A stretch of 64,000 nucleotides of DNA from Prosthecobacter gellanilyticus (GCF_007992435.1 NZ_BKAG01000033.1:1-64000), one strand, 5' to 3'. Counted from the first letter of the stretch, positions 52,919 to 61,301 are shown. Program-made: numbers and translations. Notes: generated from the sequence alone by a model not told the origin.

Positions 52919-53581
52919 ATGTCCGGCATTGATCCCAGCTTCCGCCATTCGCCGGTCCGGCCGTCAGGCTCGTTTGAGCCTGACTCTTCCGTGCCGCAAG
53001 ACGGTGGACGGCTAGGGGAGAGAGAAGTGGTCACGAATCCGAAATCCTCAGGTAGAGGCCCGGCGACAGGCTTCTTCCAGGGGATCGCGGAGAGGCTCAA
53101 GTCATTCAAGAGCCGCATCGCGGACTACTTTGCGGCGAAGGTTTCCACCCACTACGAGACGTCTCTGGAGCTTGCGGCAGACGAGATGCTGGAAGCCGTG
53201 GTGAAGAAGAAAGCCACGGTCGATCACATGCTGAAGCTGATCGCCGAGCTGAGAAAGATCGCCGCCACCGGCGGAGCTGACAATCCGGTCAAAAAGGCGT
53301 TGGCCATTCTCCGGCAGCGGCTGGACATCGTGCCCGAGGAGCAGAGGAACGCCTTCCGTGCTTACTTCTCCACGGAGGACAACAGCACTGTGCTCATCCA
53401 TGAGTTTGGCCGGCGCCTGCAGAAGCGTGACCAGTTGCTTCAAGGCATGGATGAAGCGGGGCTTGATGAGGGTGGCCAGCGTCCAGACAGCCTGGAAGAC
53501 CTTCAAATCTTCCAGGAGCTGCTGGCTGGCATCCAGCATGAGTGCCGTCACCCTCCGAAAGAAAGTGGCGTCGTTGGTTAG
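52919..53581 (+). CDS. short paralogue of the candidate effector
   Basis: This 220-residue protein aligns with residues 1-210 of the 50919-52334 product: the same opening ([18 protein letters not shown] against MSSIGSSFRNSQVQSSGS), [12 protein letters not shown], then [16 protein letters not shown], a helical middle, an [19 protein letters not shown] block and a GIQHECR end. The C-terminal beta-rich domain is missing. The stop follows the homologous region closely, with only a short tail ([10 protein letters not shown]). It could be an independent small substrate, a chaperone-binding competitor, or a decayed duplicate; the reading frame is intact. Its stop overlaps the convergent thyA stop by 4 bases. 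Confidence 0.75.
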   Translation: MSGIDPSFRHSPVRPSGSFEPDSSVPQDGGRLGEREVVTNPKSSGRGPATGFFQGIAERLKSFKSRIADYFAAKVSTHYETSLELAADEMLEAVVKKKATVDHMLKLIAELRKIAATGGADNPVKKALAILRQRLDIVPEEQRNAFRAYFSTEDNSTVLIHEFGRRLQKRDQLLQGMDEAGLDEGGQRPDSLEDLQIFQELLAGIQHECRHPPKESGVVG

Positions 53582-54375
53582 ACCGCGATCTCTGCCTTGA
53601 TGGCGGGATGCGGGTCGTAGCCTTCGAGCGTGAAGTCCTCAAACTTGAAGGCGAAGAGGTCTTTCACGTCGGGATTGAGCTTCATCACAGGGAGCGCGCG
53701 TGGTTCGCGGCTGAGCTGGAGCTTCGTTTGCTCAAGATGATTCTTGTACAGATGCAGGTCACCGAAGGTGTGGACGAACTCACCGGGCTGAAGATCACAG
53801 ACCTGGGCGATCATGAGCACGAGCAGGCTGTAACTGGCGATGTTAAACGGCACGCCGAGGAAGAGGTCAGCGCTGCGCTGGTAGAGCTGGCAGCTCAGCC
53901 TGCCTTCAGCCACGAAAAACTGGAACAGGCAGTGACAAGGAGGCAGCGCCATCTTGTCGATATACGGCACGTTCCAGGCGCTGACGATGTGACGGCGGCT
54001 GTAAGGGTTCGTCTTCAGGCCGTGAAGCAGCTTCACGATCTGGTCCACAGGCTCTGCCTCGGGCGTGCCCTGCCAGCGGCGCCACTGCGCGCCGTAGACG
54101 GGGCCGAGCTCACCGTCCTCATCCGCCCATTCGTCCCAGATGGTGACCTTGTTGTCGCGGAGATAACCCACGTTGGTATCACCCTTCAGGAACCAGAGGA
54201 GCTCGTGAATGATGCTGCGGAGGTGCAGCTTTTTCGTGGTGACGAGCGGGAAGGTGGTGCTGAGATCGTAGCGGCTCTGCTCGCCAAACACGGAATACGC
54301 CCCCGTGCCGGTGCGGTCCTCACGGTAGGAGCCATGGTCGAGGACTTTGCGGAGGAGGCGGTGATACTCGTGCAT
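53578..54375 (-). CDS. thyA: thymidylate synthase
   Basis: ThyA makes dTMP from dUMP using methylenetetrahydrofolate. The 265-residue length matches the E. coli enzyme. Conserved blocks include [16 protein letters not shown], the catalytic cysteine in [13 protein letters not shown], the phosphate-binding [18 protein letters not shown], and the C-terminal PAIKAEIAV. The start at 54375 gives the usual [15 protein letters not shown] beginning. It is convergent with the short effector paralogue, with overlapping stop codons and no room for a terminator. Confidence 0.97.
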   Translation of the reverse strand: MHEYHRLLRKVLDHGSYREDRTGTGAYSVFGEQSRYDLSTTFPLVTTKKLHLRSIIHELLWFLKGDTNVGYLRDNKVTIWDEWADEDGELGPVYGAQWRRWQGTPEAEPVDQIVKLLHGLKTNPYSRRHIVSAWNVPYIDKMALPPCHCLFQFFVAEGRLSCQLYQRSADLFLGVPFNIASYSLLVLMIAQVCDLQPGEFVHTFGDLHLYKNHLEQTKLQLSREPRALPVMKLNPDVKDLFAFKFEDFTLEGYDPHPAIKAEIAV

Positions 54376-54440
54376 AAATGACGAATGCAGAATGCGGAAT
54401 GACGAATGCCAACCTTCTGGTTAGTCATTCATCATTCGAG
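54376..54440. repeat. GAATGACGAATG palindromic element, second copy
   Basis: AATGACGAATG (around 54399-54409) and CATTCATCATT (around 54426-54436) form an inverted repeat with one mismatch, next to two more AATG-type units. The unit is shared with the larger palindrome at 10253-10402. It fills the 70-base gap between the aminotransferase gene and thyA. Confidence 0.6.
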
Positions 54441-54445
54441 TTGGG

Positions 54446-55336
54446 TCACTTATAGGGAACGGGAGTGCCGGTGGAGTTCGCCAGAGCTTTGAACTTGGTG
54501 ATGACCTCGGTGGTGAGCTTGCCGGGCTTGCCATCGCCGATGGGGCGGCGGTCATACTGCACGGCGGGGATGACCTCGGCGGCAGTACCGGTGAGGAAGC
54601 ACTCATCCGCGGTGTAGATCTCATGACGGCTCATGGTGATCTCGTGGACCTGCAGGCCCATCTCACGCATCACCTCGATGACGGCCATGCGGGTGATGCC
54701 ATTCAGCGCGCCGCTGGCGATGGTGGGTGTGTAGACCTGGCCGTTCTTGATGATGAAGATGTTGTCGCCCGTGCACTCGGCCACGTAGCCCTGCTCATTG
54801 AGCATGATGCCTTCCTCACACCCGGCCTGGATGCACTCGATCTTGGCCATGATGTTGTTCAGGTAGTTCAGGCTCTTCACCTGCGGGCTCAGCGCGGCCG
54901 GTGTGGGGCGGCGGGTGGCGCAGGTGATGAGGTTCAGTCCGGTCTCGTACTTCTCCTTCGCATACAGCGTGATGCCGCTGGCGATGATGATGATGCCAGC
55001 CTTCGGGCACTGGTAGGGGTTCAGACCCAGGGAGCCGACGCCGCGGGTGATGACGAGGCGGATGTAACCGTCACGCAGGTTGTTCGCGGCCACGGTCTCG
55101 ACGGTGGCCTTCTCCATCTCCTCGATGCTGATGGGGATGGTGAGGCAGATGCTGCGGGCGCTTTCATACAGGCGCACCAGATGCTCGGTCAGGCGGAAGA
55201 CGCGGCCGTTGTAGATGCGGATGCCTTCGAAGCAGCCATCGCCATAGAGCAGGCCGTGGTCGAAGACTGACACTTTGGCTTCAGATTCAGGAACGAGTTT
55301 GCCGTCGAGGTGGATGAGCAGGGGGGCGGTGGCCAT
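54446..55336 (-). CDS. ilvE: branched-chain amino acid aminotransferase (class IV)
   Basis: The enzyme transfers amino groups between branched-chain amino acids and 2-oxoglutarate, using PLP. This 296-residue protein has the class IV layout: HLDGKLVPESEAKVSVFDHGLLYGDG near the start with FEGIR, the PLP lysine in QVKSLNYLNNIMAK, EGIMLNEQGYVAECTGDNIF, and the C-terminal ADECFLTGTAAEVIPAVQYD. These features favour a branched-chain aminotransferase over a D-amino-acid aminotransferase, but the two are related, so substrate choice is inferred. The start at 55336 follows a pyrimidine-rich leader. Confidence 0.92.
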   Translation of the reverse strand: MATAPLLIHLDGKLVPESEAKVSVFDHGLLYGDGCFEGIRIYNGRVFRLTEHLVRLYESARSICLTIPISIEEMEKATVETVAANNLRDGYIRLVITRGVGSLGLNPYQCPKAGIIIIASGITLYAKEKYETGLNLITCATRRPTPAALSPQVKSLNYLNNIMAKIECIQAGCEEGIMLNEQGYVAECTGDNIFIIKNGQVYTPTIASGALNGITRMAVIEVMREMGLQVHEITMSRHEIYTADECFLTGTAAEVIPAVQYDRRPIGDGKPGKLTTEVITKFKALANSTGTPVPYK

Positions 55337-55447
55337 GATGGGTGAGCGCGGAGATTGGCAGGAGTGGATCAGTTTGCAAAAACAAACATCGCGGAGGCCA
55401 CTGGGGCTTCCGCGATGCTGAAAAGTCTGAAAATGGAGCTGGGGCGA

Positions 55448-55690
55448 TTACGCGGAGGCGTCGCTGAGCTTCGGAGCGGCGCGGCGGGCACGGGTGCTGC
55501 CGTAACGCTGGGCGAACTTGTCTACTCGGCCGGCGGTGTCGACGAAGCGCTGCTCACCGGTGAAGAAGGGGTGGCAGCCGGCGCAAATGCCGATACGGAG
55601 GTTCTGCACGGTGGACTGGGTGTTGTAAACAGTGCCGCAGGTGCAGGTGATCGTGGTTTCGTAAGTCGTTGGGTGACCTTGTTCTTTCAT
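55448..55690 (-). CDS. rpmE: 50S ribosomal protein L31
   Basis: This 80-residue protein is a zinc-type L31. The paired metal ligands are in TCTCGTVYNT and GICAGCHPFFTGEQ. The body includes FVDTAGRVDKFAQRYG, the family signature end. L31 sits in the central protuberance of the 50S subunit. The start at 55690 gives the usual MKEQGHP beginning; an upstream in-frame ATG at 55729 would add 13 unrelated residues. A good sigma-70-like promoter is seen upstream. Confidence 0.95.
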   Translation of the reverse strand: MKEQGHPTTYETTITCTCGTVYNTQSTVQNLRIGICAGCHPFFTGEQRFVDTAGRVDKFAQRYGSTRARRAAPKLSDASA

Positions 55691-55763
55691 GGGGGTAGGT
55701 GGGGTGATCACGTGGACCCGTCGAGGCAAAAAGTGCTTTCGCCGGGGCGTGAAGGGGGCCGAG

Positions 55764-55791
55764 ATAGTGCCACAGCCGGACCGGGGGTCAA
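55764..55791 (-). promoter_or_regulatory. candidate rpmE promoter
   Basis: On the minus strand TTGACC at 55791-55786 is followed after 16 bases by CACTAT at 55769-55764, about 75 bases before the rpmE start. The -10 hexamer is identical to the one proposed for recN. Confidence 0.45.
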
Positions 55792-55875
55792 CGGCTTTTT
55801 GGGTCGCAGAACCGTGGTTCCGGATCCTGGGGGCGAAGATAAGTCCCGGGTATTCAGGACGGGAGCCACAGAAGG

Positions 55876-57030
55876 CTAGCGAAGCTTCGGGGTCATGAGG
55901 TCCATGTACCAGTTCAGGATCTCAGGGCCGTAGAAGACCCAGATGATGGCTCCGGCGGCGAGGTAGGGGCCGAAGGGGATCTTTTGACCCCACTCACTGC
56001 GGCCGATGAGGCGGGAAAGGCCGGCGATGACGGTGCCCAGCACGGAGGCGGCCAGGATGGTGAAGAGCACGCTCTTCCAACCGGTGAAGGAGCCGATCAT
56101 CATGAGCAGAAGCACGTCCCCAAAGCCCATGGCTTCACGCGGGATGACGATGTTTGTGGTGGTGCCTTGCAGGTGGGTCACGCCCTCCATGGGGAACTCA
56201 TCGAGATTGCCGTCAGCATGGCGGACCTTGAGTTTTTCCATCCAGAGCTCGGCGGTGACATTCGTGTAAGCCTTGTCATTCGCCTCCAGGGACGGGCAGG
56301 TGATGATCATGCGGTCGCTGGCGCGGGAGAAGATGTCTGCCCAGCTGGTCTTTTCCTCGCCGAGGGTGACAACGGGTGGTTCCTCGTCATTCGGCTGGGT
56401 GACGCTCCAGGCGGTGGCGGAGTCAAAGACATGGCGCTTGCGGCCGAAGGCGAGTTTGCCGAGCTCCACCACCAGCCACAGTCCGCCGAGGCCGAGGGCT
56501 GCGCTGGCCAGGGAGATCATGAAACCGCGCAGATGCTCCTGCTCACCGACGAGTGAAGGGACGATGCTGGCGCTGATGAGGCCCAGCACCGTGCCTCCCA
56601 TGGTGATCTCATGCGGCAGGATGTAGTGCTCGATGTCGATGAAGCTGCCGGCGACGAGGAGGCTGGTGAAGAGCCAGAGGCAGAACATGGCCGGACCCCA
56701 CTCTTGAATGGCCGCCCAGTCGCCCCCGAGCTTCCAGAAGATGCCATAGAAGAGAAGACCGGTCAGCAGCTCGACCCCGAGATAGCGCGGCGAGATGGAG
56801 CAGCCGCACTTCGCGCATTTGCCGCGTAGCAGGATCCAGCTCACGAGGGGGATGTTCTGCCACATGGGGATTTGGTTCTTGCAGGAAGGGCAGAAGGAGC
56901 GGCGCGGCTGGTTCACGGACATGCCGCGCGGCAGGCGGTAGATGACCACATTTAAAAAGGAGCCGATGCCTGCGCCCATGAAGAAAAACAGGAAGTGAAG
57001 CAGGGCGTTGAGGATCTGGAATCGGGTCAT
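55876..57030 (-). CDS. pilD: prepilin peptidase with large cytoplasmic insertion
   Basis: Prepilin peptidases (A24 family) cleave and often methylate type IV pilin and pseudopilin precursors. This 384-residue protein has the N-terminal GIGSFLNVVIYRLPRGMS motif, a zinc site with C47, C50, C72 and C75, the first catalytic aspartate D132 in SFIDIEHYILP, and the second, D305, in the GFGD motif. Between about residues 196 and 298, just before GFGD, there is an insertion of about 100 residues of soluble, unrecognised sequence (from KRHVFDSATAW to TNIVIPREA), making it longer than the usual 260-290. Gene name given by family; no pilus genes are adjacent. Confidence 0.92.
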   Translation of the reverse strand: MTRFQILNALLHFLFFFMGAGIGSFLNVVIYRLPRGMSVNQPRRSFCPSCKNQIPMWQNIPLVSWILLRGKCAKCGCSISPRYLGVELLTGLLFYGIFWKLGGDWAAIQEWGPAMFCLWLFTSLLVAGSFIDIEHYILPHEITMGGTVLGLISASIVPSLVGEQEHLRGFMISLASAALGLGGLWLVVELGKLAFGRKRHVFDSATAWSVTQPNDEEPPVVTLGEEKTSWADIFSRASDRMIITCPSLEANDKAYTNVTAELWMEKLKVRHADGNLDEFPMEGVTHLQGTTTNIVIPREAMGFGDVLLLMMIGSFTGWKSVLFTILAASVLGTVIAGLSRLIGRSEWGQKIPFGPYLAAGAIIWVFYGPEILNWYMDLMTPKLR

Positions 57031-57105
57031 GCTGGCGCGCGGAAGTGGAGGATGCGGCGGAAACTTGCCTTGCGATGGTAGACAACGGAAGCAAAAAAAG
57101 CCCTC

Positions 57106-57789
57106 ATGTTTATCCGGATCTTCCTGTCGCTCTCCGCTGCTGCCACGCTGCTGCTAACCGGCTGTGCCGCAGGCCCGGGAGGCTGGATTGACAAAAAACA
57201 GGTCACTGCGGCGGCACGGGCCAAGGGACTGGTGGATGTGCGTGCGGCCATCCCGGGCATCCGGGTGGACCTGCGCTATGCCACACGGCACAATGTGACG
57301 GGACGTCCGCTCTACCCGCGGAACATGCCCTGCCTGCTGCGTGCCGCCACGCTGGAGAGGCTGAAGGTGGCGCAGGCCGCGCTGAAAGCGCAGGGCTATG
57401 GCGTGAAGATCTGGGATGCCTGGCGGCCGCCGGAGGTGCAGAGACTGCTCGTTTCCAAGGATGGCGAAAGCGGCATGTTCATGGATCCCGAGACCAGCGG
57501 CTGGTCACGGCACTGCGGCGGTGTCTCGCTGGATGCCACGCTGGTGGATGCCTCGGGTCATGAGATGCGCATGCCGACGGCCTTTGACGAGAACTTCGCG
57601 CAGGCAGGGAGTGACCAGATTCCTGCGGACCCAGTCGTGCGGCAGAATCTACAAATCCTGCACAGTGCCATGCGTGCCGCAGGCCTGAAGCCGCTGCCGG
57701 CCGAGTGGTGGCACTTTGATGACATTGATCACATCAGCCATCCGGTGCTGGTCGTGAAAGGCGAGGACATCGGGATTCTTGTCAGGTGA
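57106..57789 (+). CDS. VanX-type D-Ala-D-Ala dipeptidase, lipoprotein
   Basis: This 227-residue protein has a lipoprotein signal with the lipidated Cys at position 20 (LLLTGCAAG). The body matches M15D dipeptidases: VDLRYATRHNVTGRPLY, WDAWRPPEVQ, a zinc-binding SRHCGGVSLDATLVD in place of the usual SRHSRGSAIDLTL, and EWWHFDD with the catalytic Glu and a zinc His. These enzymes hydrolyse D-alanyl-D-alanine. An export-linked lipoprotein is likely to act in cell-wall recycling rather than in vancomycin resistance, since vanH and vanA are absent. It is divergent from the prepilin peptidase. Confidence 0.9.
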   Translation: MFIRIFLSLSAAATLLLTGCAAGPGGWIDKKQVTAAARAKGLVDVRAAIPGIRVDLRYATRHNVTGRPLYPRNMPCLLRAATLERLKVAQAALKAQGYGVKIWDAWRPPEVQRLLVSKDGESGMFMDPETSGWSRHCGGVSLDATLVDASGHEMRMPTAFDENFAQAGSDQIPADPVVRQNLQILHSAMRAAGLKPLPAEWWHFDDIDHISHPVLVVKGEDIGILVR

Positions 57790-57802
57790 TGGAGGTTGAT
57801 AT

Positions 57803-57819
57803 GCGCGGAGTGTCCTGGA
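57803..57819 (+). repeat. degenerate half of the 3'-end element
   Basis: GCGCGGAGTGTCCTGGA lies 13 bases after the stop of the dipeptidase gene, in the sense orientation, and matches the core of the dispersed 3'-end element with one or two changes. The hairpin that normally follows is absent. It faces copy B in the same convergent gap. Confidence 0.45.
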
Positions 57820-57911
57820 AGGCCTAACGAAAAGGTTTGCGCGGATTGATGGCGCAGGTCAGTCGTGGTTCATTCGTCTTCAGGTTTTCGCGATTCAAAC
57901 GTGCCCGATCC

Positions 57912-57953
57912 AAAGCTCCAGAGGGCTGGAGCACTCCAGGACGCTTCGCGACT
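57912..57953 (-). repeat. dispersed 3'-end element, copy B
   Basis: On the minus strand, 7 bases after the esterase stop, the core CGCGAAGCGTCCTGGAG leads into a hairpin (plus strand arms GCTCCAG at 57915-57921 and CTGGAGC at 57926-57932) with a 4-base loop, then TTT. It is almost identical to copy A. Confidence 0.7.
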
Positions 57954-57960
57954 GCCGGGC

Positions 57961-58941
57961 TTATTTCTGGGCGGGAGGTGGCAGGGCTTTCAGGGATGTG
58001 GTGTCGATCTCCACGGTGGCGCCACGCAGGTGTTTGCTCACGAACTGTTCGCCGCGGACCTTGGCTTCGGGGTGGTTCACAGAGCTGTGGCCGCCATCGG
58101 TGATGGGGACGAGCAGGGAAGGGACGCCAGCTTTCTGCAGGGCGGCGTGGATGGTTTCGGCGTGACGCCAGGAGACGCGCTGGTCGGCCGTGCCATGGAA
58201 GGTGATGAAGGGCGGATCGTCCTTGGTCACGTAGGTCAGGGGAGATGCGGCGACGGCTTCGGCATGCTTTTCCTCATAAGTGCCGCCGAGCAGGCCGATG
58301 ACGGCATCGTCCTTGGTGATGGGCTTGCCTTCCTTGTCGAACATGAGCGCCTGGGTGAAGTCCTCGGGGCCGCACTGGTTCACCACGGCCTGCACGCGGC
58401 TGCTGAACTGAGTGTTGGGCCCAAGCGTGCCTTCAAGCTCCTTCACATCCCCGCTGGTGCCTAACAAGGAGCTTAGATGACCTCCGGCGGAGCTGCCCCA
58501 GACGGCGATGCGGTCGGGATCGAGGTTGTATTCCTTCGCGTGGGCGCGGATCCAGCGGATGGCGGCCTTGCAATCGTAGATCTGCTCCGGCCAGTGGGCT
58601 TCCTTGGTCAGACGGTAACCGACAGCGACGGTGGCGAAATCGCCGGTGCGGGCGAGCTGGATGGCGAGAGCGGCGTAACCAATTCTATCTCCATTCACCC
58701 AGCCGCCGCCATGGATGAGAGCCACGACGGGGAGCGGCTTGTCGCTTTTGCGTTCCTTGGGCAAGTAGAGGTCCACCCGCTGCTTCGGGTTGTCATTGCC
58801 CGCGTAGGGCTGGTCCAGATGCAGCTCGATCTTGTTCTGCCCGGCCACCTTCAGCGCCCGCTGCTGGGGCGTGAGAGCTTCCTGGGCGGAGGCTGAAGCA
58901 GAGGCGAGGAGGGCGGCGAGAAGCAGCGGCGGGAGTTTCAT
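57961..58941 (-). CDS. secreted alpha/beta hydrolase (esterase/lipase-like)
   Basis: This 326-residue protein has a signal peptide (KLPPLLLAALLASASASAQ). The alpha/beta hydrolase fold shows the oxyanion-hole motif HGGGWVNGD, the nucleophile elbow GSSAGGH, an acid loop near FITFHGTADQRVSW and the late catalytic His in DGGHSSVNHPEAK. It resembles the BD-FAE/esterase-lipase group that often acts on acetylated or feruloylated glycans in Verrucomicrobia; the substrate is unknown. It is convergent with the dipeptidase gene. Confidence 0.9.
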   Translation of the reverse strand: MKLPPLLLAALLASASASAQEALTPQQRALKVAGQNKIELHLDQPYAGNDNPKQRVDLYLPKERKSDKPLPVVALIHGGGWVNGDRIGYAALAIQLARTGDFATVAVGYRLTKEAHWPEQIYDCKAAIRWIRAHAKEYNLDPDRIAVWGSSAGGHLSSLLGTSGDVKELEGTLGPNTQFSSRVQAVVNQCGPEDFTQALMFDKEGKPITKDDAVIGLLGGTYEEKHAEAVAASPLTYVTKDDPPFITFHGTADQRVSWRHAETIHAALQKAGVPSLLVPITDGGHSSVNHPEAKVRGEQFVSKHLRGATVEIDTTSLKALPPPAQK

Positions 58942-59025
58942 GGTGCTATGAGAACGCCAGCATTCCCTGATTTTTAAACAGGAGATTTGGAGATGGGGGA
59001 GGGATGGATCCTCTCAAGCCTCACA

Positions 59026-60138
59026 TCACACTCCGTCTTTGCGGTAGAAGGGCTTCTTCACGATCTCGGCGGGGAAGCGGCGGCCGCGGATCTCGATCTC
59101 GATGGCGGTGCCGATCTTGGCGGCCTCTGTGGGCAGGTAGACCATGCCGATGCCGGCGCTGAGGCTGGGAGATTGCGTGCCGCTGGCGACCTCGCCGACG
59201 ATCTCGCCATTGTAAGCGACGGGATAATGCGGGCGTGGTGGTGGAGCGGTGCCGGTCATCTTGAAGGCGGCGAGCTTGCTGGGCAGGCCGGCTTTCTTTT
59301 GGGAAGTCAGGGCAGCTTTGCCGGTGAAGGCTTCTTTTTCCATCGCCACGAAGAAGCCGAGGCCTGCCTCAAGCGGGGTCTTGGCGGGAGAGAGGTCATT
59401 GCCATTGAGCGGGTAGCCCATCTCGAGGCGGAGGGTATCACGAGCGCCGAGGCCGCAGGGCACACCACCTTCTTCACGCACCGCAGCGACGATTTTATCA
59501 AACCACGCGGAGGCGTTGGAGGCTGGCGAGAAGAACTCAAAACCGTCCTCTCCGGTGTAGCCGGTACCGCACAGCCACATGAAGCCGGCATCATCCGCCG
59601 AAACAAAAATGCTGTTGTGCGGGGGGAAGACGGCCTCGCTGCCGAAGATCTTTTCAAACACGGCGCGGCTCTTGGGGCCCTGCACGGCGAGACCGGCGGT
59701 GGCATCGCTCAGATTCGCCATGTGCACGTCTTCCTCGGAAGACAGCAGGCTGCGCAGGTGCGCCCAGTCCACATCGATCATGGAGGCATTCACCACGACG
59801 AAGTATTCAAGCTGGCTGGTGCGGTAGAGGATGAGGTCGTCAATCACCCCGCCGGCATCATTGAGCATGAGGGAGTACTGTCCCTGGCCGATCTCGAGTT
59901 TGGAGACGTCGTTCGTGAGGGAGCGGTTCAGGAAGGCGAGCGCGTCATCGCCACTGACGATGAACTGGCCCATGTGGGAGATGTCAAAGACGCCCACGGC
60001 TTTGCGCACGGCCTGATGCTCCGGCACGATGCCGGAGTACTGCACAGGCATCTCCCAGCCGGCGAAGGGGACCATCTTGGCGCCGAGGGCAACGTGGTTT
60101 TCAAAGAGCGGGGTGCGGAGCAGCGGGGTGTCTGACAT
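59026..60138 (-). CDS. gcvT: aminomethyltransferase, glycine cleavage T protein
   Basis: GcvT takes the aminomethyl group from the lipoylated H protein and forms methylenetetrahydrofolate and ammonia. The 370-residue length is normal. Conserved segments are TPLFENHVALGAKMVPFAGWEMPVQY at the start, VFDISHMGQF, GGVIDDLILYR, a TGYTGEDGFEFF block, and LRLEMGYPLNGNDLSPAKTPLEAGLGF. The start at 60138 gives the usual MSDTPLLRTPL beginning. gcvH and gcvP are not in the window, and no glycine riboswitch was recognised upstream. Confidence 0.96.
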   Translation of the reverse strand: MSDTPLLRTPLFENHVALGAKMVPFAGWEMPVQYSGIVPEHQAVRKAVGVFDISHMGQFIVSGDDALAFLNRSLTNDVSKLEIGQGQYSLMLNDAGGVIDDLILYRTSQLEYFVVVNASMIDVDWAHLRSLLSSEEDVHMANLSDATAGLAVQGPKSRAVFEKIFGSEAVFPPHNSIFVSADDAGFMWLCGTGYTGEDGFEFFSPASNASAWFDKIVAAVREEGGVPCGLGARDTLRLEMGYPLNGNDLSPAKTPLEAGLGFFVAMEKEAFTGKAALTSQKKAGLPSKLAAFKMTGTAPPPRPHYPVAYNGEIVGEVASGTQSPSLSAGIGMVYLPTEAAKIGTAIEIEIRGRRFPAEIVKKPFYRKDGV

Positions 60139-60536
60139 GCGTGGAGGTTGGCGGGGGCGGTGTGGATGTCAAAGGCAGGGAAGCGGGCTCATGGGGAAGG
60201 AGGCTTCGGCAGCGCACAATGGCCGGGGGGTGCAAAAAACACCTTGCAAGGCGGCCCGCCATCCCGCAAACTCCAGCTGTTCACGGTTCCCTCAGCGAGG
60301 CGAACCCCTGGTGTCCGCTCCAAAGATGGGAGCTGTGTTTCTGACGGCGGAGTCCTTCACGAAACTCATTCTGTGTCAACAGGCCCCCCGGCCTGCTTTG
60401 AAGCGGAGACCGCGGCAAGGCCGCTTTCTTTCTCATTTGCTACTTCAGTTCCCAGCCAGGGACGAACCCGCCTTTGCACGCGGTCTTCTCCCTCGCCCAG
60501 GGACCCTCCCCCCACCCATACTTCAGCAAAGCAACC
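60139..60536. other. 398-base divergent gap with many small hairpins
   Basis: The region separates gcvT (minus) from yebC (plus). Several hairpin-forming stretches are present on the plus strand: GGTG-CAAAAAA-CACC near 60219-60233, GCTCC/GGAGC near 60327-60343, CAGGCC (60380-60385)/GGCCTG (60390-60395), and GCGGC (60412-60416)/GCCGC (60420-60424) followed by a T-rich tract. A small RNA ending there is possible. No tRNA, SRP RNA, RNase P, tmRNA or glycine riboswitch pattern was recognised, and no coding frame is supported. Confidence 0.35.
60412..60430 (+). terminator. terminator-like hairpin upstream of yebC
   Basis: GCGGC (60412-60416) and GCCGC (60420-60424) form a 5-bp GC stem with a 3-base loop followed by a TTTCTTTCTC tract. 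No gene precedes it on the plus strand within the gap, so it would end an unrecognised small transcript or be coincidental. Confidence 0.35.
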
Positions 60537-61286
60537 ATGGCAGGTCACAATAAGTGGTCGAAGATCAAGCGCTCCAAGGCGGTGATCGATGCAAAGCGCG
60601 GCGGCGTCTTTTCGAAGATGTCCAAGGAGATCACCATCGCTGCCAAGCACGGTGGCGGGAATCCCGACCTGAATGCCCGTCTGCGCACGGCCATCCTGGC
60701 TGCGAAGGCTGCGAATGTGCCGAATGACAACATCGACCGTGCCATCAAGAAAGGCACGGGCGAGCTCGGCGGAGTGATCATCGATGAAATCACCTATGAG
60801 AGCTACGGCCCGGGCGGCGTGGCCTTCATGGTGGAAGTGGTGACGGACAACCGCAACCGGGTGGCCAATGACTTCCGGGTGCTGCTTTCCAAAAACGGCG
60901 GCACCTTTGCCGATGCGGGCAGCGTGGCCTACCAGTTCAGCCGCAAGGGCGAGCTGCGCTTTGACAAAGGCAACCTCACCGAAGATGCCGCCATGGAGCT
61001 GGCTCTCGAGGCCGGCGCGGATGACGTGCAGGATGGCGGTGACGAGTGGCTGATGTACACGGCCACAGACCAGCTTTTCCAGGTGGTGAGCGCGCTGAAA
61101 GAGAAAGGCGTCACGGCCAACGCACCCAAGCTCATCCACAAGGCGAACACGCCCATCGTGCTCACTGACATCGAAACCGCGAAGACGGTGATCAAGCTCT
61201 ACGACCTGCTCGACGAGTATGACGACACCCAGAACGTGCATTCCAATTTCGAGATCGACGACAGCATCGCCGACTCTCTTGACTAA
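60537..61286 (+). CDS. yebC: YebC/PmpR family protein
   Basis: YebC-family proteins were described as DNA-binding transcription regulators and are now also linked to relief of ribosome stalling at proline stretches. The 249-residue protein has the typical N-terminus MAGHNKWSKIKRSKAVIDAK, then ANVPNDNIDRAIKKGTG, the YESYGPGGVAFMVEVVTDN block, NRVANDFRVLLSKNGG and ADAGSVAYQF, with full family length. The start at 60537 is set by the MAGHNKW motif. It is followed by rho after 15-21 bases and is likely co-transcribed with it. Confidence 0.95.
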   Translation: MAGHNKWSKIKRSKAVIDAKRGGVFSKMSKEITIAAKHGGGNPDLNARLRTAILAAKAANVPNDNIDRAIKKGTGELGGVIIDEITYESYGPGGVAFMVEVVTDNRNRVANDFRVLLSKNGGTFADAGSVAYQFSRKGELRFDKGNLTEDAAMELALEAGADDVQDGGDEWLMYTATDQLFQVVSALKEKGVTANAPKLIHKANTPIVLTDIETAKTVIKLYDLLDEYDDTQNVHSNFEIDDSIADSLD

Positions 61287-61301
61287 CCTATTTTCCAACA
61301 A

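Noticed and set aside
57106-57789. Vancomycin resistance gene cluster
   Set aside because: Only the VanX-like dipeptidase is present, as a lipoprotein, with no vanH, vanA or two-component genes nearby.
60139-60536. Glycine riboswitch upstream of gcvT
   Set aside because: The conserved glycine-aptamer core segments were not found on the minus strand.
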